NCBI RefSeq assembly: GCF_014197795.1
Contig: NZ_JACIGI010000030.1
Coordinates: 1-44,854 of the forward strand
DNA from: Roseospira goensis
Lineage (GTDB): Bacteria > Pseudomonadota > Alphaproteobacteria > Rhodospirillales > Rhodospirillaceae
Direction: 5' to 3'
Length of the DNA: 44,854 nucleotides
Position 1 is the stretch's first letter. Every line of letters begins with the position of its first letter. Position numbers and translations under genes: made by a program. The notes under the pieces were generated by a model that saw only the letters and a list, made by a program, of their open reading frames with translations, had not been told where the DNA came from and made no database searches. Shown here piece after piece: positions 32,087 through 40,325 of the stretch.

Positions 32087-32560
32087 TCACACCGCCCGGG
32101 CGCGCCCCCGACCCCGGCCAGCCCCATGACCATGTCCGTGGCCATGGCCATCGCTACAGCAGTGCCCATGGTCGTGCCCATGGTCGAGGTCGTAGTCATG
32201 ATCGTGGGTATGGGGCGCCACCACGGCCGGCGCACGCACGTCCACCCGGCCCTCGGCGATGCCGCGCAGCACGCTGGCCGGATCGGTATCCTCGGCGCTG
32301 ACCACCACGGTGACGCCGCGCCGGGCCATGCGGGTGACGAAGTCCGGGCCGCACTCCTTGGTGACCAGCACGTCCAGGGTGTCGAGCGGATGCGGACCCT
32401 GCCCGTGGAAGGCATGCATGCACATCTCCATGGGCAGGTCCAGGCGCTCGACCTCGGTCGCGCTGCCGTCCGCGGCCAGGTCGTAGACCAGGAACCGCCG
32501 GGTGCGTCCAGCGTGGCCGGTGATGGTGCGGAAGTTCTGGCTGGTGAACCCGATTCGCAT
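32087..32560 (-). CDS. NifX/NifB-C-like cofactor-binding protein with His-rich tail
   Basis: A 157-residue protein with the dinitrogenase FeMo-cofactor-binding (NifX/NafY/NifB C-terminal) domain over about residues 1-110: MRIGFTSQNFRTITGHAGRT, then MHAFHGQGPHPLDTLDVLVTKECGPDF. The tail (about 113-145) is extremely His/Asp-rich (HTHDHDYDLDHGHDHGH, then CC and repeated GH), a metal-binding segment. It may carry or store metals or cofactor precursors. No nif genes are nearby, so a link to nitrogen fixation is not shown. ATG 32560 has GAGGG upstream. The 142-bp gap to tspO is empty. Confidence 0.75.
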   Translation of the reverse strand: MRIGFTSQNFRTITGHAGRTRRFLVYDLAADGSATEVERLDLPMEMCMHAFHGQGPHPLDTLDVLVTKECGPDFVTRMARRGVTVVVSAEDTDPASVLRGIAEGRVDVRAPAVVAPHTHDHDYDLDHGHDHGHCCSDGHGHGHGHGAGRGRGRARAV

Positions 32561-32702
32561 GCTGGGATCCCTCGCGACGGCGGTGAAACAGGGGGCGGGG
32601 CGCCGAACACCCCTGCTCCCCTATACCGCCGCCGCGCCGCCGGCGACATAACGATTCTCAATCGCAGGCCGCACGCGGTTTGCGCGGGATCAGGCGCCCC
32701 AC

Positions 32703-33197
32703 TCAGGCGCCAGCCGTGGCGCCCGCGCCGCGCCGGTTCAGGCGCCACATGGTAAGATTGAGGAAACTCGCGAAGGTGACCCATAGCAGGTAGGGCAGGA
32801 ACATCAGCCCGGCCCAGTAGTTCACCTGGAAGAACAGCAGCGTGGTCGCCAGCACCGCGAGCCACAGCGCCATCACCGCGACGAACGCCCATCCCATGCG
32901 GCGCAGCCCGAAAAAGATCGGCGACCACAGCGCGTTGAGCACAAGCTGGATGCCGTAGACGGTCAGCGCCGTGGTGCCCTCGCCCGGGGCGGCGAACAGC
33001 CACACCAGGAACGCCGCCGCCGACATGAGGGCGTACATGAGCGCCCAGGCCGGCGGAAACAGCCAGTTCGGCGGCACCCAGGAGGGCTTGGCGAGGCTGG
33101 CATACCAGGGACCGGGCCGGAACACGGCGGCGGTCGAGGCGGTGAGGAAGCTGGCCGCCAGGATGACGGCGAGGGCGATCAGGGACTCGGTCTCCAC
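32703..33197 (-). CDS. tspO: TspO/MBR-family membrane protein
   Basis: A 164-residue TspO/translocator protein homologue with five membrane helices. Hallmarks are PGPWYASLAKPSWVPPNWLFPPAW, MYALMSAAAFLVW, LVLNALWSPIFFGLRRMGWA and MFLPYLLWVTFASFLNLTMWRLN. In purple bacteria TspO binds tetrapyrroles and tunes photosynthesis genes to oxygen. The start is GTG 33197 with GGAG upstream; the open frame beyond is not conserved. It is divergent from ubiT. Confidence 0.92.
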   Translation of the reverse strand: METESLIALAVILAASFLTASTAAVFRPGPWYASLAKPSWVPPNWLFPPAWALMYALMSAAAFLVWLFAAPGEGTTALTVYGIQLVLNALWSPIFFGLRRMGWAFVAVMALWLAVLATTLLFFQVNYWAGLMFLPYLLWVTFASFLNLTMWRLNRRGAGATAGA

Positions 33198-33451
33198 GGA
33201 ACGGCTCCGTTGTCGGAAGGGCGGACTGGGCACCCGCCGGTATAGCGCGACCGGCGGTCCGGCGCGACCCCCGGGCCGCCGGGGCCGCATCGGTCGCCTG
33301 TCCGGACCCCGGGCGGGCCACGTCGGGAGGCCTTGTCGGGGGGCCTTGTCGGGGCGATAAGTCCGCATTAATACTACGGGTCTACCGGGCGGCACCAGGT
33401 GCGTCCCGCCGTCCGGCCGGTGTCCGGTTGCCTCCCGCAAGGTGGTTTGTC

Positions 33452-34102
33452 ATGTCTCAGCCTGTCCGCACCTTCTCGCCCGGCCTGTTGGTCGGCCTGC
33501 TGCTGCGCCCGATCCCGCTGCCGGCCCTGCGCACCGTGGCGCGTCCGGTGCTGGACGGCCTCGCCCGCGACCTGGGGCCACGCCTGGGCGACCGGCTGTC
33601 GGGCCTGAGCGGGCGGCTGGCGATCGTGCCGGCGGGCCACCCGGTGGCGGTGGCGCTGGACATCGACGACGGCGCGCTGGCGCTCGACCTGATTCCCTCC
33701 GACAACCGCGAGGCCATGGGCGCGGTGGCCGCCGTGCGCGCGCCGCTGGAGACCCTGACCGCGATGCTGGATACCGAGGGCATGGACGGCGACGCCTCGT
33801 TCTTCGCCCGCGCCCTGACCATCGAGGGCGACACCAGCCTGGTGATGGCGCTGCGCTACGCCCTGGAGGACACCGGCGCCGGCCTCGACGACGTGGCCCG
33901 CGCCGTGCCGTGGCCGGTGGGGCCGGCGCTGCCGCGCCTGCTGCGCGTCGGCCAGCGCGTGCACGCCGCCGCCAGCCGCGATCTGGCCACCGTGCAGGAC
34001 GCCCTGCTGGCCCCGCTGCGCACCGAACTGGCCCGCCAGGAGGGCCGGCTGTCGCGCATGGAAGCCCAGATGCAGCGCACCCAGCGCCGGCGCGCGAGCT
34101 GA
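33452..34102 (+). CDS. ubiT: UbiT, SCP2-domain lipid carrier for O2-independent ubiquinone synthesis
   Basis: A 216-residue protein with an SCP2-like lipid-binding domain over its middle part (about 40-145). UbiT is thought to bind quinone intermediates for the oxygen-independent pathway. The two following genes are ubiU and ubiV, the normal partners. ATG 33452 is preceded by AAGGTGG. The C-terminus is a basic coiled-coil-like helix (EGRLSRMEAQMQRTQRRR). The divergent 254-bp gap with tspO contains an imperfect TTGTCG/CGATAA dyad (33346-33360), weakly FNR-like. Confidence 0.87.
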   Translation: MSQPVRTFSPGLLVGLLLRPIPLPALRTVARPVLDGLARDLGPRLGDRLSGLSGRLAIVPAGHPVAVALDIDDGALALDLIPSDNREAMGAVAAVRAPLETLTAMLDTEGMDGDASFFARALTIEGDTSLVMALRYALEDTGAGLDDVARAVPWPVGPALPRLLRVGQRVHAAASRDLATVQDALLAPLRTELARQEGRLSRMEAQMQRTQRRRAS

Positions 34103-34174
34103 CCTCCGGCCGAGTCCCCCGCGCCCCGGTCCGGGGGGCGCGCCCCGCGTTCCAGAGCCCGAAGAGGACATGCG

Positions 34175-35155
34175 ATGACAGCCCCCATGGAACTGGTCTG
34201 CCCCGCCGGCACCCCGGCCGCCCTGACCGCCGCCATCGACGCCGGCGCCGACGCGGTCTACTTCGGCTTCCGCGACCGCACCAACGCGCGCAACTTCCCC
34301 GGCCTGAACTTCTCGGAGAAGGAACTCGGCGACGCCATCCAGACCTGCAAGGCCCGGGGCGCGCGCCCGATGATCGCCATCAACACCTATCCCGACGCCG
34401 GCGACGACAGCCTGTGGCGGCGCAACGTCGATATCTGCGCCGAGGCCGGGGCGGGCGCGGTGATCCTCTGCGACATGGGCCTGGCCGGCTACGCCGCCAA
34501 GCGCCATCCGGACCTGCGGCTGCATCTGTCGGTGCAGGCCTCGGCCTCCAACGCGCCGGCGGTGCGGTTCTACCGCGACGCCTTCAACATCCGCCGTGTG
34601 GTGTTGCCGCGCGTGCTGACGGTGGAGCAGATCGCGGCCCTGATCGCGGCGGTACCGGATGTCGAGACCGAGGTGTTCGTGTTTGGCGGCCTGTGCGTGA
34701 TGGCCGAGGGGCGCTGTTCGATGTCGTCCTACGCCACCGGCGTGTCGCCCAACAAGGACGGCGCCTGCTCGCCCGCCAGCCATGTGCGTTACGAGGAACA
34801 GGGCGAGATCATGATCTCGCGCCTGGGGCACTTCACCGTGAACCGTTTCGGCGCCGGCGAGCAGGCCGGCTACCCCACGCCGTGCAAGGGCCGCTACCAG
34901 GTGCAGGGCCGCGAGATGCACCTGTTCGAGGACCCGTGCAGCCTGGACGCCACCCCGCTGCTGCCGGACTTCGCCCGCGCCGGGGTGACCGCGCTGAAGG
35001 TGGAAGGCCGCCAGCGCGGCAAGGCCTATGTGGCCCAGGTGGTCAAGACCCTCAAGGCCGCCATCCACGGCCAGGCCACCGACCCGTCGGCCGCCCGGCC
35101 CTTCATGGAGGGCGGCGGCGGCACCACCGGGGTCTACGTCGGCACCTGGCACTGA
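34175..35155 (+). CDS. ubiU: UbiU, U32-family Fe-S protein, O2-independent ubiquinone hydroxylation
   Basis: A 326-residue U32-family protein. It begins MELVCPAGTPAALTAAIDAGADAVYFG. Four conserved cysteines (C174, C181, C198, C237; GGLCVMAEGRCSMSSY, NKDGACSP, YPTPCKGRY) match the 4Fe-4S ligands known for UbiU. With UbiV it hydroxylates ubiquinone precursors without oxygen, needed for anaerobic quinone supply. ATG 34175 has AGAGGA upstream. It lies between ubiT and ubiV on the same strand. Confidence 0.94.
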   Translation: MTAPMELVCPAGTPAALTAAIDAGADAVYFGFRDRTNARNFPGLNFSEKELGDAIQTCKARGARPMIAINTYPDAGDDSLWRRNVDICAEAGAGAVILCDMGLAGYAAKRHPDLRLHLSVQASASNAPAVRFYRDAFNIRRVVLPRVLTVEQIAALIAAVPDVETEVFVFGGLCVMAEGRCSMSSYATGVSPNKDGACSPASHVRYEEQGEIMISRLGHFTVNRFGAGEQAGYPTPCKGRYQVQGREMHLFEDPCSLDATPLLPDFARAGVTALKVEGRQRGKAYVAQVVKTLKAAIHGQATDPSAARPFMEGGGGTTGVYVGTWH

Positions 35156-35274
35156 GGCCGATGCGCGCCTGCCCCGACCCCGACATCAACACCGACACCA
35201 ACACCGCCCCCAACCGCCTTGTTCCGACGCTGCGCGCCGCGCGATGACGGCCGCGCCGGAGTGGAAGAGATGCC

Positions 35275-36207
35275 ATGACCGACCCCGCCGCCCGCCCGAC
35301 GCCCCGGCTCACCCTGGGGCCGCTGCTGTACCATTGGCCGGCTGCCAAGCGCCGCGCCTTCTACCAGGCCATCGCCGACCACGGCCCCTATCAGGAGGTG
35401 GTGCTGGGCGAGACCGTGTGCTCCAAGCGCGAGGCCCCGGTCGCCGAGGCCATGGCCGAGGCGGAGGTGAGGCTCAAGGCGGCCGGGCGGGCCGTGGTCC
35501 GCCCCACCATCGGCCTCGCGGTGGCCGAGGAGGAGGTCGCCGCGCTGGAGGCGGTGGCCCGCACCGCCAACGCGGGCGCCCTGATCGAGGCCAACGACGT
35601 CGGCGCCCTGGCCCTGCTGTCCGGGCAGCCGCACCACATCGGCCCCATGGTCAATGTCTACAACGAGGGCACCCTGACCGCCCTGGCCGAGCGCGGCGCC
35701 ACCTGTGTGACCCTGCCGTGGGAGCTGCCGCGCGACAGCGTGCTGGCCCTGGCCCGCCGCGCCCGCGACCTGGGCATCGACTGCGGGGTGACGGTGTTCG
35801 GCCGCGCCCCGCTGGCCATCTCGGCGCGCTGCTACCATGCCCGCGCGCACGGCCTGACCAAGGCCACCTGCCGCCTGATCTGCGACCAGGACCCCGAGGG
35901 CCTGCCCGTGGACACGCTGGACGGCGACGCCTTCATGGTGGTCAACGGCCTACAGACCCAGGCCGACGCCGTCACCCTGATGGTGCGCGAGATCCCGGAG
36001 ATGGTCGAGGCCGGGGTCACCGCGCTGCGCGTTTCGCCGCTGGATGTGGACATGGTGGCGGTGGGTCAGGCGTATGCCGACCTGCTGGCCGGGCGCATCG
36101 ACGACCTGGCGGCCGAGGACCGGCTGCTCGACCTGCTGGAAGACCGCCCGGTCGCCAACGGCTTCTACCACGCCGCCCCGGGCGCGGACTGGGTGGCGGC
36201 GGAGTAG
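35275..36207 (+). CDS. ubiV: UbiV, U32-family Fe-S protein, partner of UbiU
   Basis: A 310-residue U32-family protein. The expected Fe-S cysteines are present: C49 (ETVCSKREAP), and C186, C199, C203 in CYHARAHGLTKATCRLIC. It forms a heterodimer with UbiU. ATG 35275 follows GGAAGAG. The 119-bp gap after ubiU contains a degenerate ACACCGACACCA-like repeat and no gene. A hairpin follows the gene at 36250. Confidence 0.94.
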   Translation: MTDPAARPTPRLTLGPLLYHWPAAKRRAFYQAIADHGPYQEVVLGETVCSKREAPVAEAMAEAEVRLKAAGRAVVRPTIGLAVAEEEVAALEAVARTANAGALIEANDVGALALLSGQPHHIGPMVNVYNEGTLTALAERGATCVTLPWELPRDSVLALARRARDLGIDCGVTVFGRAPLAISARCYHARAHGLTKATCRLICDQDPEGLPVDTLDGDAFMVVNGLQTQADAVTLMVREIPEMVEAGVTALRVSPLDVDMVAVGQAYADLLAGRIDDLAAEDRLLDLLEDRPVANGFYHAAPGADWVAAE

Positions 36208-36249
36208 GGGCCGCCCGCGCCGGACCCTTGGGCGACCGCCTGCGGGGAT

Positions 36250-36275
36250 GGGGTCTGGTGACGGACAGAGACCCC
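36250..36275 (+). terminator. hairpin after ubiV, possible terminator
   Basis: GGGGTCT (36250-36256) pairs with AGACCCC (36269-36275) around a 12-nt loop, 43 bp after the ubiV stop. It is followed by C and A runs rather than T, so the intrinsic terminator call is weak. The remaining DNA to 36561 shows no gene; composition becomes less GC-rich from about 36400. Confidence 0.4.
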
Positions 36276-36561
36276 CCAAACACCCCCGGATCGCGGTCGG
36301 AGACGGATCGCGGTTCGGGGCGTTTTCGGTCCGGCGGGGGCGCGGCCGGCCCCCGCTCCGGGTGAAGACGGCGCTGGTCGCGCGGTCCGGCCCCCTCCTC
36401 TCTTCCCGTTTTCCGGTTTTACTCAAAGTGAAGCGCCGCAACGCGGGTTGACCGCCGCGGCGAAAGACCCCTATTGTCTTTGTCCGCTCCTGCCCTCGCG
36501 TTTTGCGCTCCGGCTGGCGCGCTCGCGACCCACTGACGGCCCCGAGGGAGGCAATGCGGAC

Positions 36562-37317
36562 GTGATCAGGCGGCTGCTTCTGGGGGCGGTGATGGTCGCG
36601 GGGCTGGCGGTGCTGACGCTGGTCGGGCTGGCGGTGACGGGGATCTCCCCGGTCAGCGCCACCTGGCGCTACCGCATCACCGTGACGGTGGACACGCCGG
36701 AGGGACTCCGCAGCGGATCGGCGGTGCGCGAGTTGTCGAACATGGAACGCCTGTTCTACTGGCCCGAAGGCGGTAACCCGGCCGACATTCGCGGCGAGGC
36801 GGTGGTCGTGGACCTGGGCGCGCGCGGCCTGCTGTTCGCGCTGATCTCCGACATTTCGGAGGACGAATTCTACCAGGCCTTCCCGGTCCCCGATGGACAC
36901 GGGGCAACCACGACCGAGGGCATCCGCTACTACAAGTCGCTCGGAACGGGCCAGCGCGCCGCGCTCGACCCCGACCGCTACCCCGGCTATCCGCGCATGG
37001 TCACCTTCGACGACCTGTCGGACCCCATGAGCGTGCGGCTGGTGTACGGGATTCCCCATCACACACGAACCGACCTGGACACCCGGGTCAATGACTTCGA
37101 GGACGTCTTTGGCGCGGGTGTGCAGCTGCAAGGCGCCGTCGTGGAGACCACCGACGACCCGGTGACGTGGCGCATGCGCGACATCCTGCCGTGGCTGGAC
37201 AAATACTATTCCAGGATGTTCGACGGAAACCGCTTTCACAGTTATGTGACTGACACCCCCGTTGCCAGTTCACTGAGTTCCGGCGCTTTCTCAACGAAGG
37301 GACCGTCCAATGACTGA
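36562..37317 (+). CDS. membrane-anchored protein of unknown function, paired with lipase fragment
   Basis: A 251-residue protein with one N-terminal membrane segment (about 4-32, LLLGAVMVAGLAVLTLVGLAVTG) and a periplasmic domain of about 215 residues. It has no recognised family. The start is GTG 36562, with GAGGGAGG about ten bases upstream; an in-frame start at 36448 is possible but would place charged sequence before the anchor. The last 8 bp overlap the lipase fragment, so the two were one translational unit. An immunity, foldase or chaperone role for the lipase is conceivable but unproven. The 3' part is less GC-rich than its neighbours. Confidence 0.6.
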   Translation: MIRRLLLGAVMVAGLAVLTLVGLAVTGISPVSATWRYRITVTVDTPEGLRSGSAVRELSNMERLFYWPEGGNPADIRGEAVVVDLGARGLLFALISDISEDEFYQAFPVPDGHGATTTEGIRYYKSLGTGQRAALDPDRYPGYPRMVTFDDLSDPMSVRLVYGIPHHTRTDLDTRVNDFEDVFGAGVQLQGAVVETTDDPVTWRMRDILPWLDKYYSRMFDGNRFHSYVTDTPVASSLSSGAFSTKGPSND

Positions 37318-37678
37318 TCGCTTGATGCATGCTGTGCTTGCCCTGGACGCCTACAACCGGGGCTACGATCCGGGACTCAGAATCGAACCGGGCGCCACCT
37401 ACGACATTGGAAAGATGTCGATCACAAAGGAGAGTGATACACTTGCGGGAAGCCAGGGCGTGAATATCGGCTTTTACGCCGCGGCCTACCAGGGCAACGG
37501 CGAGACCATCATTTCCTTCCGCGGCACGGACGATATCGACGCGGACGATCTTCTGGACTTCGCCTGGCAGGTTCTCACGTCGTCCAGGGACGCCCGGCAC
37601 GGCTGGCCGCTGGCGCTTGGCAGTACCAACAGTCAGCAAGCCCAGATGGCCGCCCGCTGCTCCCGGCCCGCCGCCTGA
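37310..37678 (+). pseudogene. truncated lipase (class 3-like), N-terminal remnant
   Basis: A 122-codon frame resembling the N-terminal part of class 3-type lipases: VLALDAYNRGYDPG, NIGFYAAAYQGNGETIISFRGTDDID and GWPLALGSTNSQQAQMAAR. The FRGTD oxyanion-hole motif is present, but sequence diverges after AQMAAR and ends soon after. The GxSxG nucleophile and the rest of the hydrolase are missing, and no continuation exists in any frame before the DUF427 gene, 10 bp away. Composition (for example GATACACTTGCGGG) is poorer in GC than the window, suggesting acquired DNA. It was probably cut by a deletion or rearrangement. The start has AAGGGA upstream. Confidence 0.65.
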
Positions 37679-37687
37679 CGCCGCCCC

Positions 37688-38188
37688 CTACCACCCCCGG
37701 GTGCCGGGCGGGCCCTTGAACGGCCCCACGATGCGCGACGTGATCCAGCCGCCGTAGTAGTCGCCGGCCTGGGCCTGTACCCGCGCGTCGCCAACGAAGC
37801 AGGCGTCCATGGCCCCGGCGTAGAACGCCAGGTGGTCGGCGATGGCGCGGTAGGCCGGCGGCGGGTCGGGATAGCTCCAGGCCGCGCCCCGGGCCTGACG
37901 GTGGCCCACGGTCACCGTCCAATAGCAGGCCTCGCCCTTGAACTCGCAGAAGGTCCGCCGCCCTTCCGGGATCAGCGCATCCGCGCGCACGTCGGCGGGC
38001 GGAATGTAGTACACCGGCGGGTGGCTGGTCTCCAGCAGGCGGTGACCGCGCGTGGTCTCGGCGATGGTCTCGCCGCCGAACACGACGCTCAGGCGCTCGG
38101 TCACCGGCTCCAGACGCGGCGGGCGCGGGTAGTCCCAGACGGACTCCTGACCCGGGCCGGGCGCCCTGCGGTGGGGTCGGTCGAACAC
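37688..38188 (-). CDS. DUF427 domain protein
   Basis: A 166-residue protein with the DUF427 pattern: ESVWDYPRPPRLEPVTERLSVVFGG, then ETSHPPVYYIPPADV, CEFKGEACYWTV and AWSYPDPPP. DUF427 proteins are small cytoplasmic beta-rich proteins of unknown function. The start is GTG 38188 with GGGGAG upstream. It abuts the broken lipase, convergently. The gap of 107 bp to the glycosyltransferase holds nothing clear. Confidence 0.83.
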   Translation of the reverse strand: MFDRPHRRAPGPGQESVWDYPRPPRLEPVTERLSVVFGGETIAETTRGHRLLETSHPPVYYIPPADVRADALIPEGRRTFCEFKGEACYWTVTVGHRQARGAAWSYPDPPPAYRAIADHLAFYAGAMDACFVGDARVQAQAGDYYGGWITSRIVGPFKGPPGTRGW

Positions 38189-38295
38189 GGCAGGTCTCCC
38201 CAGAAGCCGACGTCCCGACGGGGCCGCACCCGGATCCGGGGGACGCGGGGTCCGGATCGGGGCGGAGGGGGATACGCCGCGTCGGTCGCGCCGGA

Positions 38296-39288
38296 TCAAT
38301 CCGGACGCGACGGCGGCGGGGCGCGCCGCCGGGCGGGGGCGCGCAGGGCGCCGGCCAGGGCGCCCACGGTGGCCCGCGGCTCGCGCCACAGCATCCCGGG
38401 CCAGGCCCGCACCGCGCCGGCCAACAGGCGCAGGGCCACGCCCGCGGGCGCCCCGGCCCCCCGCGCGGCCACCGCCAGGGCCCGGCGATGCCGCGCCCGC
38501 GCCGGCCGCCGGGCGGGGGCCAGGGCCGGGTCCAGCGCCACGGCGCGCGCCCACAGGCGCTCCCAGGCCCGCACCGACGGAAGCCCCGGCGGCGCCGCCC
38601 CCAACCCCGACCGGCTGGCGCGCGGCCGATCCATGGTCAGGACCGCCCCGGGATCGAGCGCCATGGCCCGCAACAACCAGTCCTCCACCGCCGCCTCGGC
38701 CAGGCTGTCGTCGAACCCGCCGATGGCGGTCCAGGCGGCACGGCTGACCACGAGCAGGGGCCGTCCGCCAGGATCCAGGTCGGCCACCACAGCCGTCGGG
38801 GTCAGCGGCCGCGTCACCGCGTCGGGATCGGGCAGGCGGTCGGACCGGTCGTCCAGGGGCGCCACCTCGTCGCCGGCCACCACCAGGGCGGCGTCGGGTC
38901 CGCGCTCGACCGCCGTCAGCCGGGCCGCCAGCCCCTCGGGCCGCAGCCGCGCGCCGGGGGCGACGAACACCAACGCCCGGCCGCGCGCCAGCGCCGCCCC
39001 GGCGTTGCGCGCCGCCGCCGCGTTGAGGCCGCGCGCCCGCAGCGGGCGCAGGAACGGGTCCAGGCGGATGAAGTCGCGCAGCACCTCGGTGGTGGCCGGG
39101 TCGGTGCCGGTGTCGATGACGATCACTTCGTGGGCCGGCGCCGCGATCGCCAGGGTCGAGGCCAGGGTCTCGCGCAGGGCGTCGGGGGCGGCCGGCCCGG
39201 CGACGATGATCGACACCGCCGGCACGGTCCAGTCGGGGGCACCGGCGCCGGCGCGCAGCGGGCCGGGGTCGGGGGCGGTCATGTCCAT
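38296..39288 (-). CDS. family 2-like glycosyltransferase, atypical
   Basis: A 330-residue protein with a GT-A-like N-terminal domain: VPAVSIIVAGPAAPDALRETL, HEVIVIDTGTDPATTEVL, LNAAAARNAGAALARGRALVFV and a late EDWLLRAMAL. The usual DxD metal motif after VFV is replaced by APGA, so it may be inactive or metal-independent. The C-terminal 90 residues are Arg/Ala-rich and not recognised. ATG 39288 is chosen over 39522 because the upstream part is low-complexity; 39282 is also possible. It stands alone and its acceptor is unknown. Confidence 0.65.
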   Translation of the reverse strand: MDMTAPDPGPLRAGAGAPDWTVPAVSIIVAGPAAPDALRETLASTLAIAAPAHEVIVIDTGTDPATTEVLRDFIRLDPFLRPLRARGLNAAAARNAGAALARGRALVFVAPGARLRPEGLAARLTAVERGPDAALVVAGDEVAPLDDRSDRLPDPDAVTRPLTPTAVVADLDPGGRPLLVVSRAAWTAIGGFDDSLAEAAVEDWLLRAMALDPGAVLTMDRPRASRSGLGAAPPGLPSVRAWERLWARAVALDPALAPARRPARARHRRALAVAARGAGAPAGVALRLLAGAVRAWPGMLWREPRATVGALAGALRAPARRRAPPPSRPD

Positions 39289-39589
39289 GGCGGGGCTCGC
39301 AGGCTGGGCGCCGGCCGACCGCGACGGTCGGGTCGGGCGGCGCGACGACGGGAAAAACCGAGAGATGCGCTCGGAGGGGCAAGGGCCGTGCCAGCGCCCC
39401 GCCGCCGGTGCACCGCTCCGACGCGGCCGCGGCACCGCCGGAACCGGCCGGGCGGGGGCGCATTGTCCCAGGACGGCAGTCAGTTTGCGACGACGCTTCG
39501 CGGCGTTCGCGTCAATTTGCAAGGCAGGCCGCGTCGGGCGCGGCGCCCGGTCCCATTGCCCCCGGCTCTGGTTTAGGGTGCGGCGCAGC

Positions 39590-39625
39590 GGTCCGCCCGG
39601 TTGGTCCGCCCGGTTGGTCCGCCCG
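39590..39625. repeat. 13-bp tandem repeat, 2.8 copies, in divergent gap
   Basis: GGTCCGCCCGGTT is repeated at 39590 and 39603, with a partial copy from 39616. It lies in the 381-bp gap between the leftward glycosyltransferase and the rightward lipoprotein gene. A more AT-rich stretch (about 39480-39530) in the same gap may hold promoters. No gene is seen. Confidence 0.7.
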
Positions 39626-39669
39626 ACCGCCGCCCCCCACCCTCACCCCCGAACCCGAGGAGCCGTGCC

Positions 39670-40008
39670 ATGTCCGCCCGCCCGCTTCCCGCCCTGCTCG
39701 CCACGCTGCTCGCCGGCGGCCTGCTCGCCGCCTGCGCCGCCGACGACGGCGCCGGCTGGACCAAGCCCGGCGTCACCCCCGACCAGCGCGCCCGCGACAG
39801 CCGCGCCTGCAAACAGACGGCGGACGACTACGCCCTGCGCCGCGTGCACCAGCCCGACCGCGCCGTGCCCGGCCGCGCCACGGGTCCGGGCGGGAACGTG
39901 GGCCTCGACCCCCTGGCCCAGGTGGACCAGACCGAGGCCCGCGCGGCGCACCGGCGGTTTTACACCGACTGCATGCAGGCCAAGGGCTACCTCCGCGGCG
40001 GCTCCTAG
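39670..40008 (+). CDS. small lipoprotein, unknown function
   Basis: A 112-residue lipoprotein. The signal peptide LLATLLAGGLLAAC gives the lipidated Cys. The mature part has two more cysteines (SRACKQTADDY and YTDCMQAKGYL), the spacing seen in small secreted proteins with a C-terminal CMxxKGY motif. GAGGAG precedes ATG 39670. The stop codon touches the first hairpin of the following repeat element. Confidence 0.72.
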   Translation: MSARPLPALLATLLAGGLLAACAADDGAGWTKPGVTPDQRARDSRACKQTADDYALRRVHQPDRAVPGRATGPGGNVGLDPLAQVDQTEARAAHRRFYTDCMQAKGYLRGGS

Positions 40009-40144
40009 AGCAGATCGCGCCAAAATGGACTCGCGCCGCGGTCCCATTTCGGCGCGTAACTCTGTTCTAAAATCAATCATGTAGAGCCGATTCACGTTCG
40101 AAATCGGACCGCATCTGCGGTTCCGATTTCGAACCATCGGCTCT
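40007..40144. repeat. double-hairpin intergenic element (MITE-like)
   Basis: There are two adjacent long hairpins. Hairpin 1 (40007-40063): outer AGAG/CTCT, then arm 40016-40029 against 40042-40056. Hairpin 2 (40083-40144): AGAGCCGAT against ATCGGCTCT, GTTCGAAATCGGA against TCCGATTTCGAAC, and CCGCA against TGCGG. Both begin AGAGC[A/C]GAT, so the element has a near-perfect 9-bp terminal inverted repeat. It is more AT-rich than its surroundings and begins inside the lipoprotein stop codon. A terminator or mobile-repeat role is likely. The rest of the gap to azlC is empty. Confidence 0.75.
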
Positions 40145-40325
40145 GACCGGCGTCCGCCCCCCCTTGGACGGGGCGGTCCGACCGCGTGCCCAAGTCCCGC
40201 TCATGCGTCGCATGAGGAAATCGCCGGGTTGCGGCGGCCGGCGGCGCTGCCGTATGTCAGCGGCGGGTCGCGCGGACCGGCGTCGGCCCGGCAAGCCGGC
40301 CCCGTCCGCCGGCCCGGAGTGATCC

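Noticed and set aside
33346-33360. FNR/Anr box between tspO and ubiT
   Set aside because: TTGTCG-GGG-CGATAA is a dyad but fits TTGAT-N4-ATCAA poorly; kept only as a remark.
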